Shown: positions 29,961 through 41,247, counted from the stretch's first letter. The stretch is 64,000 bases of DNA from Rhodeus uyekii (GCA_037043235.1 JAWRVZ010000245.1:1-64000), one strand, 5' to 3'. Notes: generated from the sequence alone by a model not told the origin. Translations and numbers: made by a program.

Positions 29961-30519
29961 GACTGGCTATCTCCCCAGCATCTCCCCAACATCCCTCTCC
30001 TGACTAGCAATCTCTGGCCTCTGTTTGTGACATACCGTATTTTTCACCGTATAAGATGACTTTTTCTTCCCCAAAACTGCGGGGGAAAAGTTGGTGCGTC
30101 TTATGCGATGAATATAAAGAATCCGCGGAGTGCTCGACTCTCTCTCCCACTGCAGACCTCGCTGAACAACGCCCCCCTCGCCACAGTCACCTATTCCCCA
30201 CTTCCGGTTTACACACAAAGTGAATTACCAAAGAGAAAAGGAATGGTAAATAATAATACCACTTAGCAACCACAAGACATAAGACATAAGCAACAAACGA
30301 TTAGACACACCATACACAAGGTTTAAACACAATGAAGTCAAACACAATGACTTTTAGTAATGCCTTGTGTACTGTTCTCTCTATATGTTTGCTATCCTTG
30401 CGTTGATACAGATAAACTGCTAGCAAAACTCTGTTCAAGAGCCAGGATGTGAGCGCCTTGCTCCTTTAATGATTCAACATGTTTTAAACATGGGCAGAAA
30501 ATGCCGGCCAATGGACCAA
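29961..30519. other. Non-coding; LTR fragment of the G1 family at 30130-30185
   Basis: CTGCAGACCTCGCTGAAC near 30150 matches the G1 LTR-like sequence near 15140-15170. 30037-30125 has GTATTTTTCACCGTATAAG and GGTGCGTCTTATGCG, resembling a common short interspersed fish repeat, family not resolved. No gene seen. Confidence 0.45.
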
Positions 30520-31274
30520 GTAAAACTGTCTACTCTGTACTATGGGATCTCTAAGAAGCAAATTTCCAGATTGCAAATAGTTCAAAACGCTGCTGCTAGA
30601 TTTTTAAAGAGACGCAACAAATTCGAGCACATTACGCACCTCTTGCGCTCTCTACACTGGTTGCCCACCCAGTGTAGGATCGAGTATAAAATCCTATTAC
30701 TTGTTTTTAAATCTTTAAATTATCTAGCTCCCTCGTATCTGACTGATCTCCTTCACTTTTACACTCCTGTGAGAGGTCTAAGATCGGAGGATGAACGCCT
30801 CTTAAAGATCCCCAGAACTCGCCTAAAGACAAAGGGAAATCAAGCTTTTGCAGTTGCTGGCCCCACGTTCTGGAACAATCTTCCAAATTCGGTCAGAATG
30901 GCTTCCAGTTTATTGGAGTTTAAAACCTGTCTTAAAACTCACCTTTTCTCTGTCGCATTCGATATGTAACTATGTCGACATTTCAGTATATTAATCTATA
31001 TGTGTGGTTTTATACAGATGTGTGTATTTCCATATATGTGTGAGAGTATGTGTGTATTGGATGTACACGTATGTGTATCTGTGGATATGCAAATGTGTAT
31101 ATAGTGATTAAACTCTTTGCCTTCTACCTTTTTATCTTTTAACAGATTTTTAAAAAAAATTTCTCTTCTTATCTTTATGTATATTTCTCCCATTCATATT
31201 TGTACAGCACTTTGGTCGGCCTTGGCCGTTTTTAAATGTGCTTTAGAAATAAATGAACTTGAACTTGAACTGTC
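30520..31274 (+). mobile_element. 5'-truncated L2/CR1-type LINE, third family, with (TTGAAC)n tail
   Basis: An open frame to 30969 encodes the ORF2 C-terminus: QIVQNAAARFLKRRNKFEHI, LRSLHWLPTQCRIEYKILLL, FWNNLPNSVRMAS, LKTHLFSVAFDM-stop. The frame's first ~20 codons (from 30469) are not LINE-like. The 3' UTR ends ATAAATGAACTTGAACTTGAAC. The sequence and tail unit differ from the other LINE families here. Confidence 0.85.
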
Positions 31275-31541
31275 AAGAAATGAAATAAACAATCAAAATA
31301 TTAATAATCAAAATGACACAACAGTAACAAGTGAATTGTAAATAAACAGATCGCAGACTCCAATTAGCAGCGCCAATACCAGATTAGCCAGCACACTAGC
31401 GCCGATCGGCAATAACATAAACTTTCCCATTACATGCATTTTCATTAAACTCCCGCAGTACATTATACAGATGTTTAAACGCTTTCGACAGATTTTAGAG
31501 GGATCGAATCAGATGGATGTGTATCATGGAGTGGATCTGTC
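31275..31541. other. Spacer between LINE 3' end and gypsy G3
   Basis: AT-rich, no gene. Nothing recognisable besides the abutting elements. Confidence 0.4.
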
Positions 31542-31743
31542 TGTGGTGTATAGAGAAGACCAGTTTCTTTTTAAACAACTCCGTGCTTATCTTGTTTTAC
31601 TTAAGAACTGTGTGCACACACTTTTATCACAGAACCAACATGGGAAAAAAACATCCATAACCAGACTCAACCAATCAAATACCATTTAGCTTTAGACCTG
31701 CATATTGATAACCGAACAATCAACCCCCATAGAGAACACTACA
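31542..31743 (-). repeat. G3 3' LTR, 202 bp
   Basis: Starts TGTAGTGTTCTCTATGGGGG right after the polypurine tract and ends CTATACACCACA (TG...CA). Positions 31542-31641 match 35780-35880 with only a few differences. Confidence 0.87.
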
Positions 31744-31772
31744 TTTCCTCCCCCCTTTTTTAAACATGCCTT

Positions 31773-32971
31773 CTAAACATGGAAAGTAGCTACAAAGTCC
31801 TTGAAGTGACTTGGCCGTGAGCGGGTGCGAACAGGTCGCAGGGAGGAAGGAACTGGGCATGGTGTTGATGGACTTGGGGAACTCAACGGAAGGGACGATG
31901 ATAACTGAGATGGGAAAACGGGGCCCCGAGGTAAAGTAAAGTCTGGGCCAGACCTGACAGCCTGAGGTGTTGGAGAGTCCTGCTCCACAGTAGGAGTGGT
32001 CTGGGACAACCCGTTGGTGCTTTGTGCAGCATTTTGACTTGGTGCTGGGACTTTACGAAGACGACTAGAATGCCAACGGGTACCATCATTCAAAAGGTAA
32101 GAGGCTGGGCCAAGTTGACGAGTAATTCTCAGAGGAAAGGACCAGAATGATGCCAGTTTATGTCCCCTGTGAGGCCTGCGAACCCTTACCCAGTCATTTA
32201 CAGCGATATCAGGCGCCTTGGCGTGCTTGTGTTTGTCAAACCACTTTTTCATCCGGTGCTGTTGACAGGTGACTGAACTTTTGACTTCTGGGGAAGGTGT
32301 AAGGGGTGCAGGGGGCCGGAGCCTATCAAGTGGCAAATTTAACTCTCTTCCCAACAGAGAGTTCCCCAGAGAAAGGGTGGGGAAACACCCGTGGTGCAAT
32401 GATGAGAGGCCCTGTAATGCAGCAGGGTGAGGCGAATGGATTGACTGAAAGAACACCCTTGGGCCAGATGTGCTCTGAGCCCATTTTTAAGGGACTGATG
32501 GAACCGCTCTACACCACCATTGGCCTGAGGGTGATAAAGGGTTGTGTGTTTAATACCCTTACTCTTACCCTTACTCTCAAAAGACAAAGTGTGGGCCATT
32601 GAGGTGACAGAACCAGTAGTGGTCAATTCAGGCCATTTGGAGTGCAAATCATAAACTACCACTAGGTAGCGCTGGTTGTGGGGAACCCCGTGAATCTCAC
32701 CGCAAATATCAAACTGCAGGTGCTGCCAAGGTCGTGAAGGCCAGGCTAAAGGTTGTAAGGGTGGAGGAGGTGAGTGGCCTGTCTTACCGCTCACGAGGCA
32801 GGCTGAACAGTCCTTAACCATTGCTTCAATCTCCCTGTCTATTCCTGGCCACCACACCCGGTCTCTGCAGCGCTGTTTGACCTTTACTATGCCAAGGTGA
32901 CCCGCATGCGCCATTTCTAACACACGCGCACAAAGGGGCCCTGGGACCACAGTGCAAAGCCCACGGGCCAC
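31773..32971 (-). pseudogene. G3 integrase, internally deleted
   Basis: The zinc module remnant is AHAGHLGIVKVKQRC and CSACLVSGKTGH. First catalytic Asp in HLQFDICGEIHG, last Glu in LYHPQANGGVERFHQS. Between them SMAHTLSFESKGKSKGIKH has lost the segment that normally holds the middle Asp (T-D-N-G region); the breakpoint at 32555-32580 carries TTACCCTTACTCTTACCC filler. The C-terminal part is in another frame (31773-32456) and includes DKHKHAKAPDIAVNDWVRVR and TRWHSSRLRKVP. Confidence 0.82.
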
Positions 32972-32996
32972 ACAAACATCATTCCAGCAGGATAGC

Positions 32997-33602
32997 TCAT
33001 CCTTGACACGGGAATAAACAGCTAGTTTCCCAGATACATTTGATGGCCAGCCACCCCGGATGTAGGAACGGAGCTGTGAGAGGATAGGGTCCTGGATAGG
33101 CTGTCTTGAGCTCCTGTAGTGACACTATATTCTGCAGGGGTGTGTGTAGCATCTGGATAATGTCAGTTTCAATGTCACTACTGCCTGTGGATGTGTGTTC
33201 GGCGTGGATGGATCGGGACAAAAGGTTGGCTACCACATTATCACGGCCTGGGGTAAATTGGAGACTATAGTTATACTGGCGAAGACGATCGTACCAGCGA
33301 TGCAGTCTCAGTGGTTTGTGGCCTGTTCCTGATGTGGCATGCAATGTCACGTGATGGTCTGTCCTCAGAGTGAAATGCCGACCGTACAGATAGAGATGCC
33401 ATCTTTCGCATGCCCAGATACATGCTAGCGGTTCCCGCTCCCCCACTGAGTAACGTTGCTCCGTTGGGTTAAGGGCACGAGAAGCAAAGGCTATGGGCCG
33501 TTCGACACCACTCTGTACTTGTGACAGCACGGCGCCAATGGCTGTAGCAGATGCGTCACAAGTGACCAGAGTGTCACAAGAGGTGCTGAAATGTGCTAGC
33601 AC
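32997..33602 (-). pseudogene. G3 RNase H
   Basis: TLVTCDASATAIGAVLSQVQ, RPIAFASRALNPTEQRYSVG, LACIWACERWHLYLYGRHFT and LRTDHHVT give a classic gypsy RNase H with its acidic residues; DNVVANLLSRS corresponds to the usual VADxLSR, with Asp changed to Asn. It is separated from RT by a stop near 33666. Confidence 0.85.
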
Positions 33603-33665
33603 TGGCGGTGATGTGAGCTGAGCCTTAAGAGTACGGATGGCCTCCGTACATGCTTGGGTCCATTC

Positions 33666-34409
33666 CTAGGGTTCGTCTTTTCGCAATAATTGTCCTAGAG
33701 GGGCTGTTGTGGATGAATATTGGGGAAGAAACTTTAAGTAGTAGCCTGTCATCCCTAGAAAGGAAGCTACTTGTGCTGGCGAAGTTGGCTCAGGGATGGA
33801 CTGGATAGCCTCCACATTGGAATGAAGTGGAGAAATGCCCTCTGCTGACAAGTTGAATCCCACAAATTGAATTTCAGCCACAGCCAAGACACATTTGTCA
33901 CTGTTGAGAGTCAAGTTATGCTTGGCTAGTGCGTTGAACACTTTACTTAGCCGCTCGTCATGGATATGCTTAGTCGCCCCATGCACAACCACATCGTCCA
34001 AATAAATGACCACACCTGTTATGCCAGCAAGCACCGAAGTCGTTATTTTTTGGAAGCAGGAAGGGGCGGAGCTAAGGCCAAATGGCATCCTGGTATAACG
34101 AAAGACCCCTTTGTGAGTCACGAACGCTGTAAGTTTCCTGCTGCTTGGGTGTAAGGGCACCTGCAGATACCCTTCCCTAAGGTCCAGTTTTGAGAACACT
34201 GTAGAGCCAGAGAACTGGGCTGTGAGTTCCTCTGCAGTTGGCAGCGGGTATTTGTCAGGGATTACTTCCTTGTTTACTTGCCGCAAGTCTACGCAGATAC
34301 GTAAGGCACCTGATTTTTTTGTAGCCACAACCAGATTTGAAACCCAGGGTGATGCATCCACATGCTCAATGATACCCGTGTCCTGCAGTCGCTGCAGCTC
34401 CGCAGTCAC
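33666..34409 (-). pseudogene. G3 reverse transcriptase
   Basis: Canonical Ty3/gypsy RT: DASPWVSNLVVATKKSGALR, ICVDLRQVNKEVIPDKYPLP, FSKLDLREGYLQVPLHPSSR (motif A), FRYTRMPFGLSSAPSCFQ (B), VVIYLDDVVVHG (C, YLDD), NSDKCVLAVAEIQFVGFNLS, and FLGMTGYYLKFLPQYS. Core residues look intact over the whole domain. Confidence 0.88.
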
Positions 34410-34717
34410 CCCATCACGAAGGGCCAGGGTAATGCGCCGTAGTGGTTGAATAACGGGGATGATTGCGGGGTTGAGGAGAGGTTGGTGGTTAAACGTGGTG
34501 AGGCAGCCCAGCCCTTTGAACAGTGTTGGCCACTGTTGCTACCATGTTGTAGTCACAGCCAGAATAGTAGCCCCACCTGAGTCCAGCAATTTAAACCCCA
34601 AAGCAGTGAACAGATCCAACCCCATCAAATTTGCTCCTTTTTTAGCCACATGGAATACAAAAGAAGGCAGTGTTTTCTTCCCATAACGAACAATCAATTC
34701 AAGTGACCCCAGCATTT

Positions 34718-35120
34718 CTATTTTAGAGTTGCCATACCCACACAGGGTAGTGGAGGGCTCAGCCAGGGGAAGTGAGTTAAAAACTCTCTGTGCGTTTCAG
34801 CATTAAGGGGCGATACACTAGCCCCTGTGTCCAGCAACAAAGGGATACAGACATCATTTAGAGTTACAGTACATGATTTGAATGTCACCAGTCCTGATGT
34901 TACATTATGGATGATGGTGGGTGTAGACTGGGAAATGCGTGTCTCTGAACTAGTAGAGGGTGAGTGACAGACGCTGGCAAAGTGATTTTTTTCCCACAGT
35001 TGTGGCATGTCTGGCCCCGTGCTGGGCAGGTATGAGCTCTTGTGTTATGTGAGTGAGATCAACAGTTACCACAAAATTGCTGTTGGCGTGGTCGCATGCG
35101 TTGTTGCCGCATTAAATGCA
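34718..35120 (-). pseudogene. G3 zinc knuckle and aspartic protease region
   Basis: CHNCGKK at about 35000 begins a CCHC knuckle; an A-run one base short (GGG then seven A) shifts the frame so HFASVCHS is read in the next frame. The protease has IPLLLDTGASVSPLN, the D-T-G-A signature. Between 34410 and 34717 the protease end and RT start are frame-broken. Confidence 0.72.
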
Positions 35121-35765
35121 TTACAGAATCAGGAGCATCGCTTCTGTGTCCCTGGCCGGTGATTGGTCCAAGGTTGGAGGTGCATCCATGTGTGCTAGTT
35201 GGCTAAATGTGGGTTTAGTTTGACTTGCCAATGTGGATGCACATTTTGCTGCACTCTCTACTTGAAATGCAATGACTATTGCTCTGGACAGTTGTAGATC
35301 GTCAGACTCCAATAACAGAATGTCCCGAATTTTGTCATTATTTGTGTGTTCAATCAGTTGATCATGAATCATTTTGTTGCGTAACGCCCAACATTTACAG
35401 GAGTTTGCCAGTCCCTTCAGATTAGTGACGTATTGATGAACTGACTCACCGGGAAGCTGGTGGCGGCAGCAAAATATGAAGCGGCGCAGTAAAACGCTAT
35501 GTGGAGCGGCGAAATGTTCAGTCAACAGAGTCACGGCTTCATCATAAGTAGCGTCGTTATCTGCGTTGATCGTTCCGAGGACTCGCTGTCCTTCCGTACC
35601 CAGACAGTGCTGTAGAAGCACCTTTTTCCTGACTGTGCTCACCTCGGTAAGGCCCCCCGCGACGAGATAAGTTTCAAAAGATTGCAGTCAGCGGGACCAC
35701 GGGACGGGAGGCTCGCCAGGGAGTGCGAGCAAGGGCTGCAGTGGGGATAAAGCGCAATTGGCCAT
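35121..35765 (-). pseudogene. G3 gag with in-frame stop
   Basis: ATG at 35765-35763 starts MANCALSPLQPLLALPGEPP. Codon 26 is TGA (35690-35688), after which the same frame stays open: FETYLVAGGLTEVSTVRKKV, DATYDEAVTLLTEHFAAPHS, FIFCCRHQLPGESVHQYV and NLKGLANSC, the capsid pattern of this gypsy group. The end at 35121 is probably a frameshift rather than the natural stop. Confidence 0.8.
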
Positions 35766-35779
35766 CTTCGTCGCCAAAA

Positions 35780-35880
35780 TGTGGTGTATAGAGAAGACCA
35801 GTTTCATTTTAAGCAACTCCGTGCTTATCTTGTTTTACTTAAGAACTGTGCGCACACACTTTTATCACAGAACCAACATT
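35780..35880 (-). repeat. G3 5' LTR, truncated
   Basis: Matches the distal half of the 3' LTR (31542-31641); the U3 half is absent and sequence beyond 35880 is unrelated. TTTTGGCGACGAAGATGGCC follows directly, including a likely primer-binding site. Confidence 0.82.
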
Positions 35881-36876
35881 TGCAACTCTCATGAAACCTA
35901 ATCTTGGTGTGTATTTTCACACCTGGAACTCATAACATATCAAACAAGTACTGTTTGAAACATTTTGACACTTTGATTTGTATGTCTCATGTCATTTTTT
36001 TTTTACTAAAAAAGATTAACTGCACCAGAATCACATGCTTTGTAAACAACTCTTTGATGTTTTATTTAATTTTTTATTTATTTACTGTATATATGAGTAT
36101 AAATAATAATATAAATAAAAAATAAAGTAATTTTCTTTCTATATGAGTGTTTGACTAAATTGATATTTCTTTTAGAGCAACTTTCCATCCGTCTATGAGG
36201 TTGGATCCTTATGAACCATCAACATGAATAGTAAGTCTTGCTGTTTTATTCTTTTTACAACTGTAGCACTGAAAGCTGCAGATTCATTCAAGTTTGAGGT
36301 TGTTCAAAGACACTTGTAAGGCTATAGATACATCTCAAACACTAGCTTTATACAGGTATAATGGATGCACAAACCCCTGTGTAGTTCAAGATGGTCGTTT
36401 ATTGAGAGCAGCATGCAAGAAAGGGAATTCATTTTCTAATGAATTCAGAAAAAAAACATTTGTGAGAGTTTCTAAGTTTGGCTTTGTAAAGGATTTTTTC
36501 TTGAACTATTCCACTAGATGACACTATTCACATTTCTTGTTGCACTGTATTGATTTATATGAAGACTCTTCTTTGAGATCCAGAATATTAAGTTTCATGA
36601 AGAACTGAAGTAATAGTCTTTATGGTTGGGGCTGTTTGACATAAATGTATATTTCTTTTAGTGCAACTTTCCAGCAATCTATGATGTGGGATCACATGAA
36701 GCATTAACACGGAAATTCAGTTTTAAAACTGATTTAAAACTATTACAACTTAATCATAAAAAAGGGCACGCCATACAAGAAAAGCAGCGTTTATAATGCA
36801 TGCGGAATACAGAAAATCCATGCATTAATAAGTGCGTCTGCTACAAGTTTGTAAATGTCTAGTTCCCTTTCAGCGC
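35881..36876. other. Unassigned AT-rich stretch with two exon-like repeats
   Basis: TTTCTTTTAG then (A/T)GCAACTTTCCA occurs at 36165-36190 and at 36651-36675, each looking like a splice acceptor and exon start. The first has a following GTAAGTC donor-like site at 36230. The spacing is about 490 bp. No protein family is recognised. Confidence 0.35.
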
Positions 36877-36948
36877 AAGGAGCTGAGGCAAAGATGCAGC
36901 GTCTCGTTCCCCTCAGGGAACCAGGGTTACATTCGTAACCCGAGACGT
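36877..36948 (-). repeat. Inverted ICR/right-end sequence abutting DIRS B
   Basis: CGCAAGGAGCTGAGGCAAAG through CTCAGGGAACCAGGGTTAC and TTCGTAACCCGAGAC is the reverse complement of 12687-12761 of DIRS A, i.e. the right half of the ICR plus the inner start of the right ITR. It is joined without gap to the DIRS B left terminus at 36949. Confidence 0.88.
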
Positions 36949-37171
36949 TCCCTTTCAGGGAACTCGAGCTGCGTCAAAGCGCTAGGGGAAGTAGCCTTGC
37001 TTCGGTCACGTGAAGATCTGTGCAACCAATGAGAGACGAACGCGTGTGACGTCATGAGGAAGAGCATAAAAGCGCGTCTGAAACCCGGACGCATCAGCTC
37101 TGAATGTCTTCAGCGTGCTGTGTCTGTGTGAGAGTGATTTTGAGACTAAGATAGTTTAAAAATCAGGGAAT

Positions 37172-38639
37172 ATGAGTGTGAAAAGTGTGGCGAATGAACA
37201 GAGTTTCAGAACATGTGTTTATCCTTGCCCACGTTTTATAACGGGCAAGGATACACATGTTATGTGTGTTATCTGTTTGGGAGTGGAGCATGCGCGGTCG
37301 GCGCTTGAGAGTGCCGGCTGTAAGGACTGCGAGAAGTTCTCCTTGCATGCTCTCCGCCCCCGCCTGGCGGCCTGTAACGAGGCCGCTCAGGCCAATGTTC
37401 CCTGCGGTTCGGGACCTGCAGCAGCTGAGGCTTTGCGGCGCTCCCAGTCCTGGGGATCACAAATGGATCTCGCTGAGGCAGGTGGGGTGGGTGCTCCCTT
37501 ACCTCAGCCCTCACGAGATCAAGAGGGTCCCAGTCACGAACACTCCCCGAGAGATGTTCGTGCTGTGACTCTAACACTAGCTCTGTCAAGTTCAGGAAGT
37601 GAGATGGATCTAGCTAGTGTTGACCCGGTCAAGGAGGTTTCGCCACCCTCCTCGCCGGCTTTTGAGGAGTTAGTTGAGGTTGTGCCGCGAGCGGTCTCTC
37701 GTCTGGAGATTGATTGGCCGGCGGAGACCAGGAGTGCTCGTCCTAGAAAAAGTATGTTAGACGAGCGTTAACTGCCTGCTCGCGTCACTCCTCCGCGCCG
37801 AGCTATGCCCTTTATACCAGATTTATATGCCGAGGTATCTATATCTTGGAGAAAGCCAGCCTCAGCCTCAGCCTCAGCCTCATACACCAAACAGTGCTAT
37901 GTATACTAATCTTGTAGGGGCTCAAGGACATCGTTATGGGGGGATGCAGAAAGTGGACGAGGCTCTTGCGAGTTACCTCGTTCCCCAGTCTGCGTCCTCC
38001 ATTAAAGCTCCGGCGCTCCCCTCCAAGCCGATGCGCGTCACATCGTCTCTGGTGGGGAAAGCATTCTCAGCTTCTAGTCAGGCTGCGGCGTGCCTACATA
38101 CCACGGCACTGCTGCAGGCCTATCAAGCTGAGTTGCTTGGGGACCTCAGCGAGGGCGGCGGTATCAGTCCGGAGGCAGTGGCAGAGCTGCGCCGGACCGG
38201 GGATTTGTCTCTTCGGGCCACTAGGGAGACGGCCTACTCTGTCGGCCGCTCCATGGCAGCTCTGGTGGCCACAGAGAGACACTTATGGCTTAATTTGTCA
38301 GCTATTAAAGATAGGGACAAATTTGTTTTGCTGGACGCCCCTCTGTCCCCTTCAGGCTTGTTCGGCGATGCCGTAAAAAGCGTCGTCGACAAGTTTCAGG
38401 AGGCTGCTCGACAGCAAGCGGCGTTCAGTAAAGTTCTTCCCCGCCGCCCTCCACGTGAGACCGTCAGTCAAGCACGGTCTCAGAGCTCCTCGTACAGGGC
38501 CGCTCAGAAACAAAGTGTCGCGACCCGTCTTCCTCCGGTAGCCTCCGGTAGGTCGGGCCGACAAGTTCAGTCTGCTGGTAGAAAGGGTGATTTGAGAGTT
38601 GTCCTGGACGCCAAGAAAGCTAAGACTAAGCGGCTCTGA
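37172..38639 (+). pseudogene. DIRS B gag-like protein with one nonsense codon
   Basis: MSVKSVANEQSF start, then the Cys/His cluster CVYPC, CVICLGVEHA, CKDCEK. The frame stops at 37769-37771 where TAC of DIRS A has become TAA (DERY). The frame then resumes to 38639: SQPQPQPQPHTPN (an expanded GCCTCA tandem at 37857-37882), GMQKVDEALASYLVPQSASS, AFSASSQAAACLHTTALLQA, and the basic DAKKAKTKRL-stop. This gives the uninterrupted layout of gag that A lacks because of its LINE. Confidence 0.82.
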
Positions 38640-40200
38640 CGCAAGCCGCAACAAGGTGGTGTCTCCCATGTGCAGCTCCAGAGTCAGCCCGCCATGGGAA
38701 AACCACCCCCTCTAAGGAGGGTCCTAGAGCAATCCACCCGGGTTTCCGGAATCAGCCCCGGCTCAGTGGTGGATATGTTCGTAGTACCAGAGACCAGCCC
38801 CGGGAGGCTGGTTCACCTAGTAGAATTCCGGGCCGCGTGGCCAGAGCTACCCGGTATCTCTCAGTGGGTCCTGCGCACGGTAACCTTCGGGTATGCCTTT
38901 CAGCTCGGGGTCTCACCACCCCGGTTCTCAGTTCAGTGGTAGGCCCTCAGCAGGCTCTGGTCATGGAACAAGGAGTAGACACTTTGCTGACGAAAGGGAC
39001 CATCGAGTATGTACCCCTCGCGAACTTCAAGTCCGCGTTTTACAGCCGGTACTTCATAGTTCCAAGGGAGGATGGAGGGTTGCGGCTCATGCTGGATTTA
39101 CGTCTCTTTAGTCGCAGTTAGGCGTCAAAAATTCAAAATGAATGAGATATGACGCTCAGGCAGATCGTAGTACGGATCAGGTATGACTGGTCCGGCACGG
39201 TCGACATCAGAGACGTATAATCCCTCGTCTCCATCCTTCCACAGTGGGAAGTTCCCGTGGTTCGCCTTCAGGGGGGAAGGCGTACCAGTACCGGTGCTTC
39301 CTTTTCAGTCTGGCGCTCTTGCCCCGCACGTTCACCTAGGAGGGGACGCTGCTCTAAGCTCCGCTGCACTTGCAAGGGACTATCATGTCCGAAACTATGC
39401 GACGACTATGGCTTACCTTGGCCGAGTCGCCGCAGTTAGCAGCACAACATCGAGATGCTGTGCCCGCACATAAAGGAGCTGGGGTTAAGGCTAAACACCA
39501 AGAAGAGTGTAATTTCTCCAACGAAGAGATCCACTTTCTTGGGAGTCATTTAGGACTCAGTTGCCATGTCTGCTCGGCTCTCCCCCGAGCGCATCCAGGC
39601 TGTTCGTTTAGCCGTTAAGAGCATCAAGCTAGGCCAGCCACTCATGGTGGTGGCTAAAAACCAGGGGTTCTCCCTGAGTGGTACCCGCTTTGCAATCAAG
39701 GTCACGGGGCGATGCCCACGCACCCTGAGCATGTGGAAGAATTCCTGGTTCTCGTCTCATGACACTTAGGGCTGAACACCAAGAAGAGTGTACTTTCTCC
39801 CACTCAGAGAACCACTTTCTTGGGTGTCATTTGAGACTCAGTGGCCATGTCTGCTCGGCTCTTCCCCGAGCGCATCCAGGCCTTTCGTTTAGCCGTTAAG
39901 GACGAGTGACACTCTTAGGGCTGAACACCAAGAAGAGTGTACTTTCTCCCACGCAGAGAACCACTTTCTTGGGAGTCTCTTGGGACTCAGTGGCCATGTC
40001 TGCTTGGCTCTTCCCCGGGCGCATTCAGGCCTTTCGTTCAGCCGTCAAGAGTATCAAGGCACAGGTTTACCTGTTTGCCTCTGTAAGAATTTCTTTGCCC
40101 TCTGTGGCTTTCGCTTAAACATCCAGCGCCTCTGGGGCGGGATGCCATGGTACAGGCGTGACCGAGGCTATACCTGTACGCCGCTTTCCCCGATCAGTCT
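38640..40200 (+). pseudogene. DIRS B reverse transcriptase region, scrambled
   Basis: SVVDMFVVPETSPGRLVHLV and GPQQALVMEQGVDTLLTKGT mark the RT start. From 39110 the reading is broken: stops, indels and loss of motif C. A segment equivalent to A 10710-10850 is present three times (39486-39625, 39769-39900, 39919-40055). The part near 40060-40200 matches the RNase H to recombinase linker seen in DIRS D (QVDLFASEES region) which is missing in A. Confidence 0.75.
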
Positions 40201-40214
40201 GCTCCCGGGAGATC

Positions 40215-41247
40215 TGGTGAAGCCGTGGGTCTGGCCTCTGAGGGGGTCCAGCTCATAGAATCCGTTCTCTCAGCCGAGGTTGTGGAAACCATCCTTCAGT
40301 CCAGAGCTCCCTCCACGAGGAAACTCTACGCCTTAAAGTGGAAACTTTTCACGTCTTGGTGTAGTGAAGGGCAGGTGAACCCAGTAACCTGTCGAGTCGG
40401 CAAAGTGCTGGAGTTCCTGCAAGAAAGATTTGCGGCAGGGTTGTCCCCCTCCACCTTGAAGGTTTATGTGGCTGCCATAGCGGCTTGCCATGTACATCTG
40501 GGTGGGGTGCCCTCGGGCAGGGACCCCCTAGTCACTCGTTTCCTCCATGGCACACTAAGGCTGAGACCTGCGGCACAGACTAGGGTGCCTGCTGGGACTG
40601 GTCTGTGGTACTCCAAGGCCTGTCCCAGGCACACTTTGAACCTTAGAGGAGCTTTCAGCTTCTCTCTCTTAACATCCTTCTTTTGCTGGCTGTTGCCTCG
40701 CATAAGAGGGTCGGGGATCTTCAGACCCTCTCGGTGGCTCCCTAATGCCTCGAGTTTGGCCCGGGATGGAAAAACCTTCTCCACCCGAGGTCAGGCTATG
40801 TCCCCAAGGTTCCCACTAATGTGGCTCGGTCTGTCACGCTGCAGGCCTTCTGCCCTCCCCCCATTTGGCGATCATGAGTAGGAGCAAGAACACGGTCTGT
40901 ACAGTGCGAGCACTTGACGTTTACGTCCCAAGACTGCCACTTGGCGTAGGTTGGACCAACTGTTCGTTTGCTTTGGGGCTCCTGAGGGGGCTTCAGCTTC
41001 CAAGTAAACCCTAAGCAGGTGGATAGTCGAGGCTATCTGTCTAGCTTACGAGTCGGCCGGACATGCTTCTCCTCTGAGGGTCCGAGCCCACTCCACTCGG
41101 AGCATGGCGGCATCCAAGGCTCTCCTCTCCGGAGTTTCCTTGTCTGATGTTTGTGCTGCGGCTGGCTGGTCTTCGCCGCACACTTTTATGAGGTTTTACC
41201 AATTGGACCTCGATGCCGCCCCAGGAACAAGGGTGCTCTCTCAGTGA
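40215..41247 (+). pseudogene. DIRS B tyrosine recombinase, frameshifted
   Basis: GLASEGVQLIESVLSAEVVE, RAPSTRKLYALKWKLFTSWC and GLSPSTLKVYVAAIAACHV form the N-terminal domain. Frameshifts near 40590-40640 and at several later points split the catalytic domain: HKRVGDLQTLSV (box I Arg), RAHSTRSMAASKALLSGVSL (box II HxxR intact), and FMRFYQLDLD (Tyr). Catalytic residues survive but not in one frame. Confidence 0.8.

Larger units (their letters stand above)
31542..35880 (-). mobile_element. Ty3/gypsy-type LTR retrotransposon G3
   Basis: Read on the minus strand: partial 5' LTR (35880-35780), TTTTGGCGACGAAGATGG leader, gag, protease, RT, RNase H, integrase, polypurine tract AAAAAAGGGGGGAGGAAA, 3' LTR (31743-31542). 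The two LTRs match over their last ~100 bp; the 5' LTR lacks its first half. Coding parts are split by stops and frameshifts and the integrase has an internal deletion. Confidence 0.9.
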
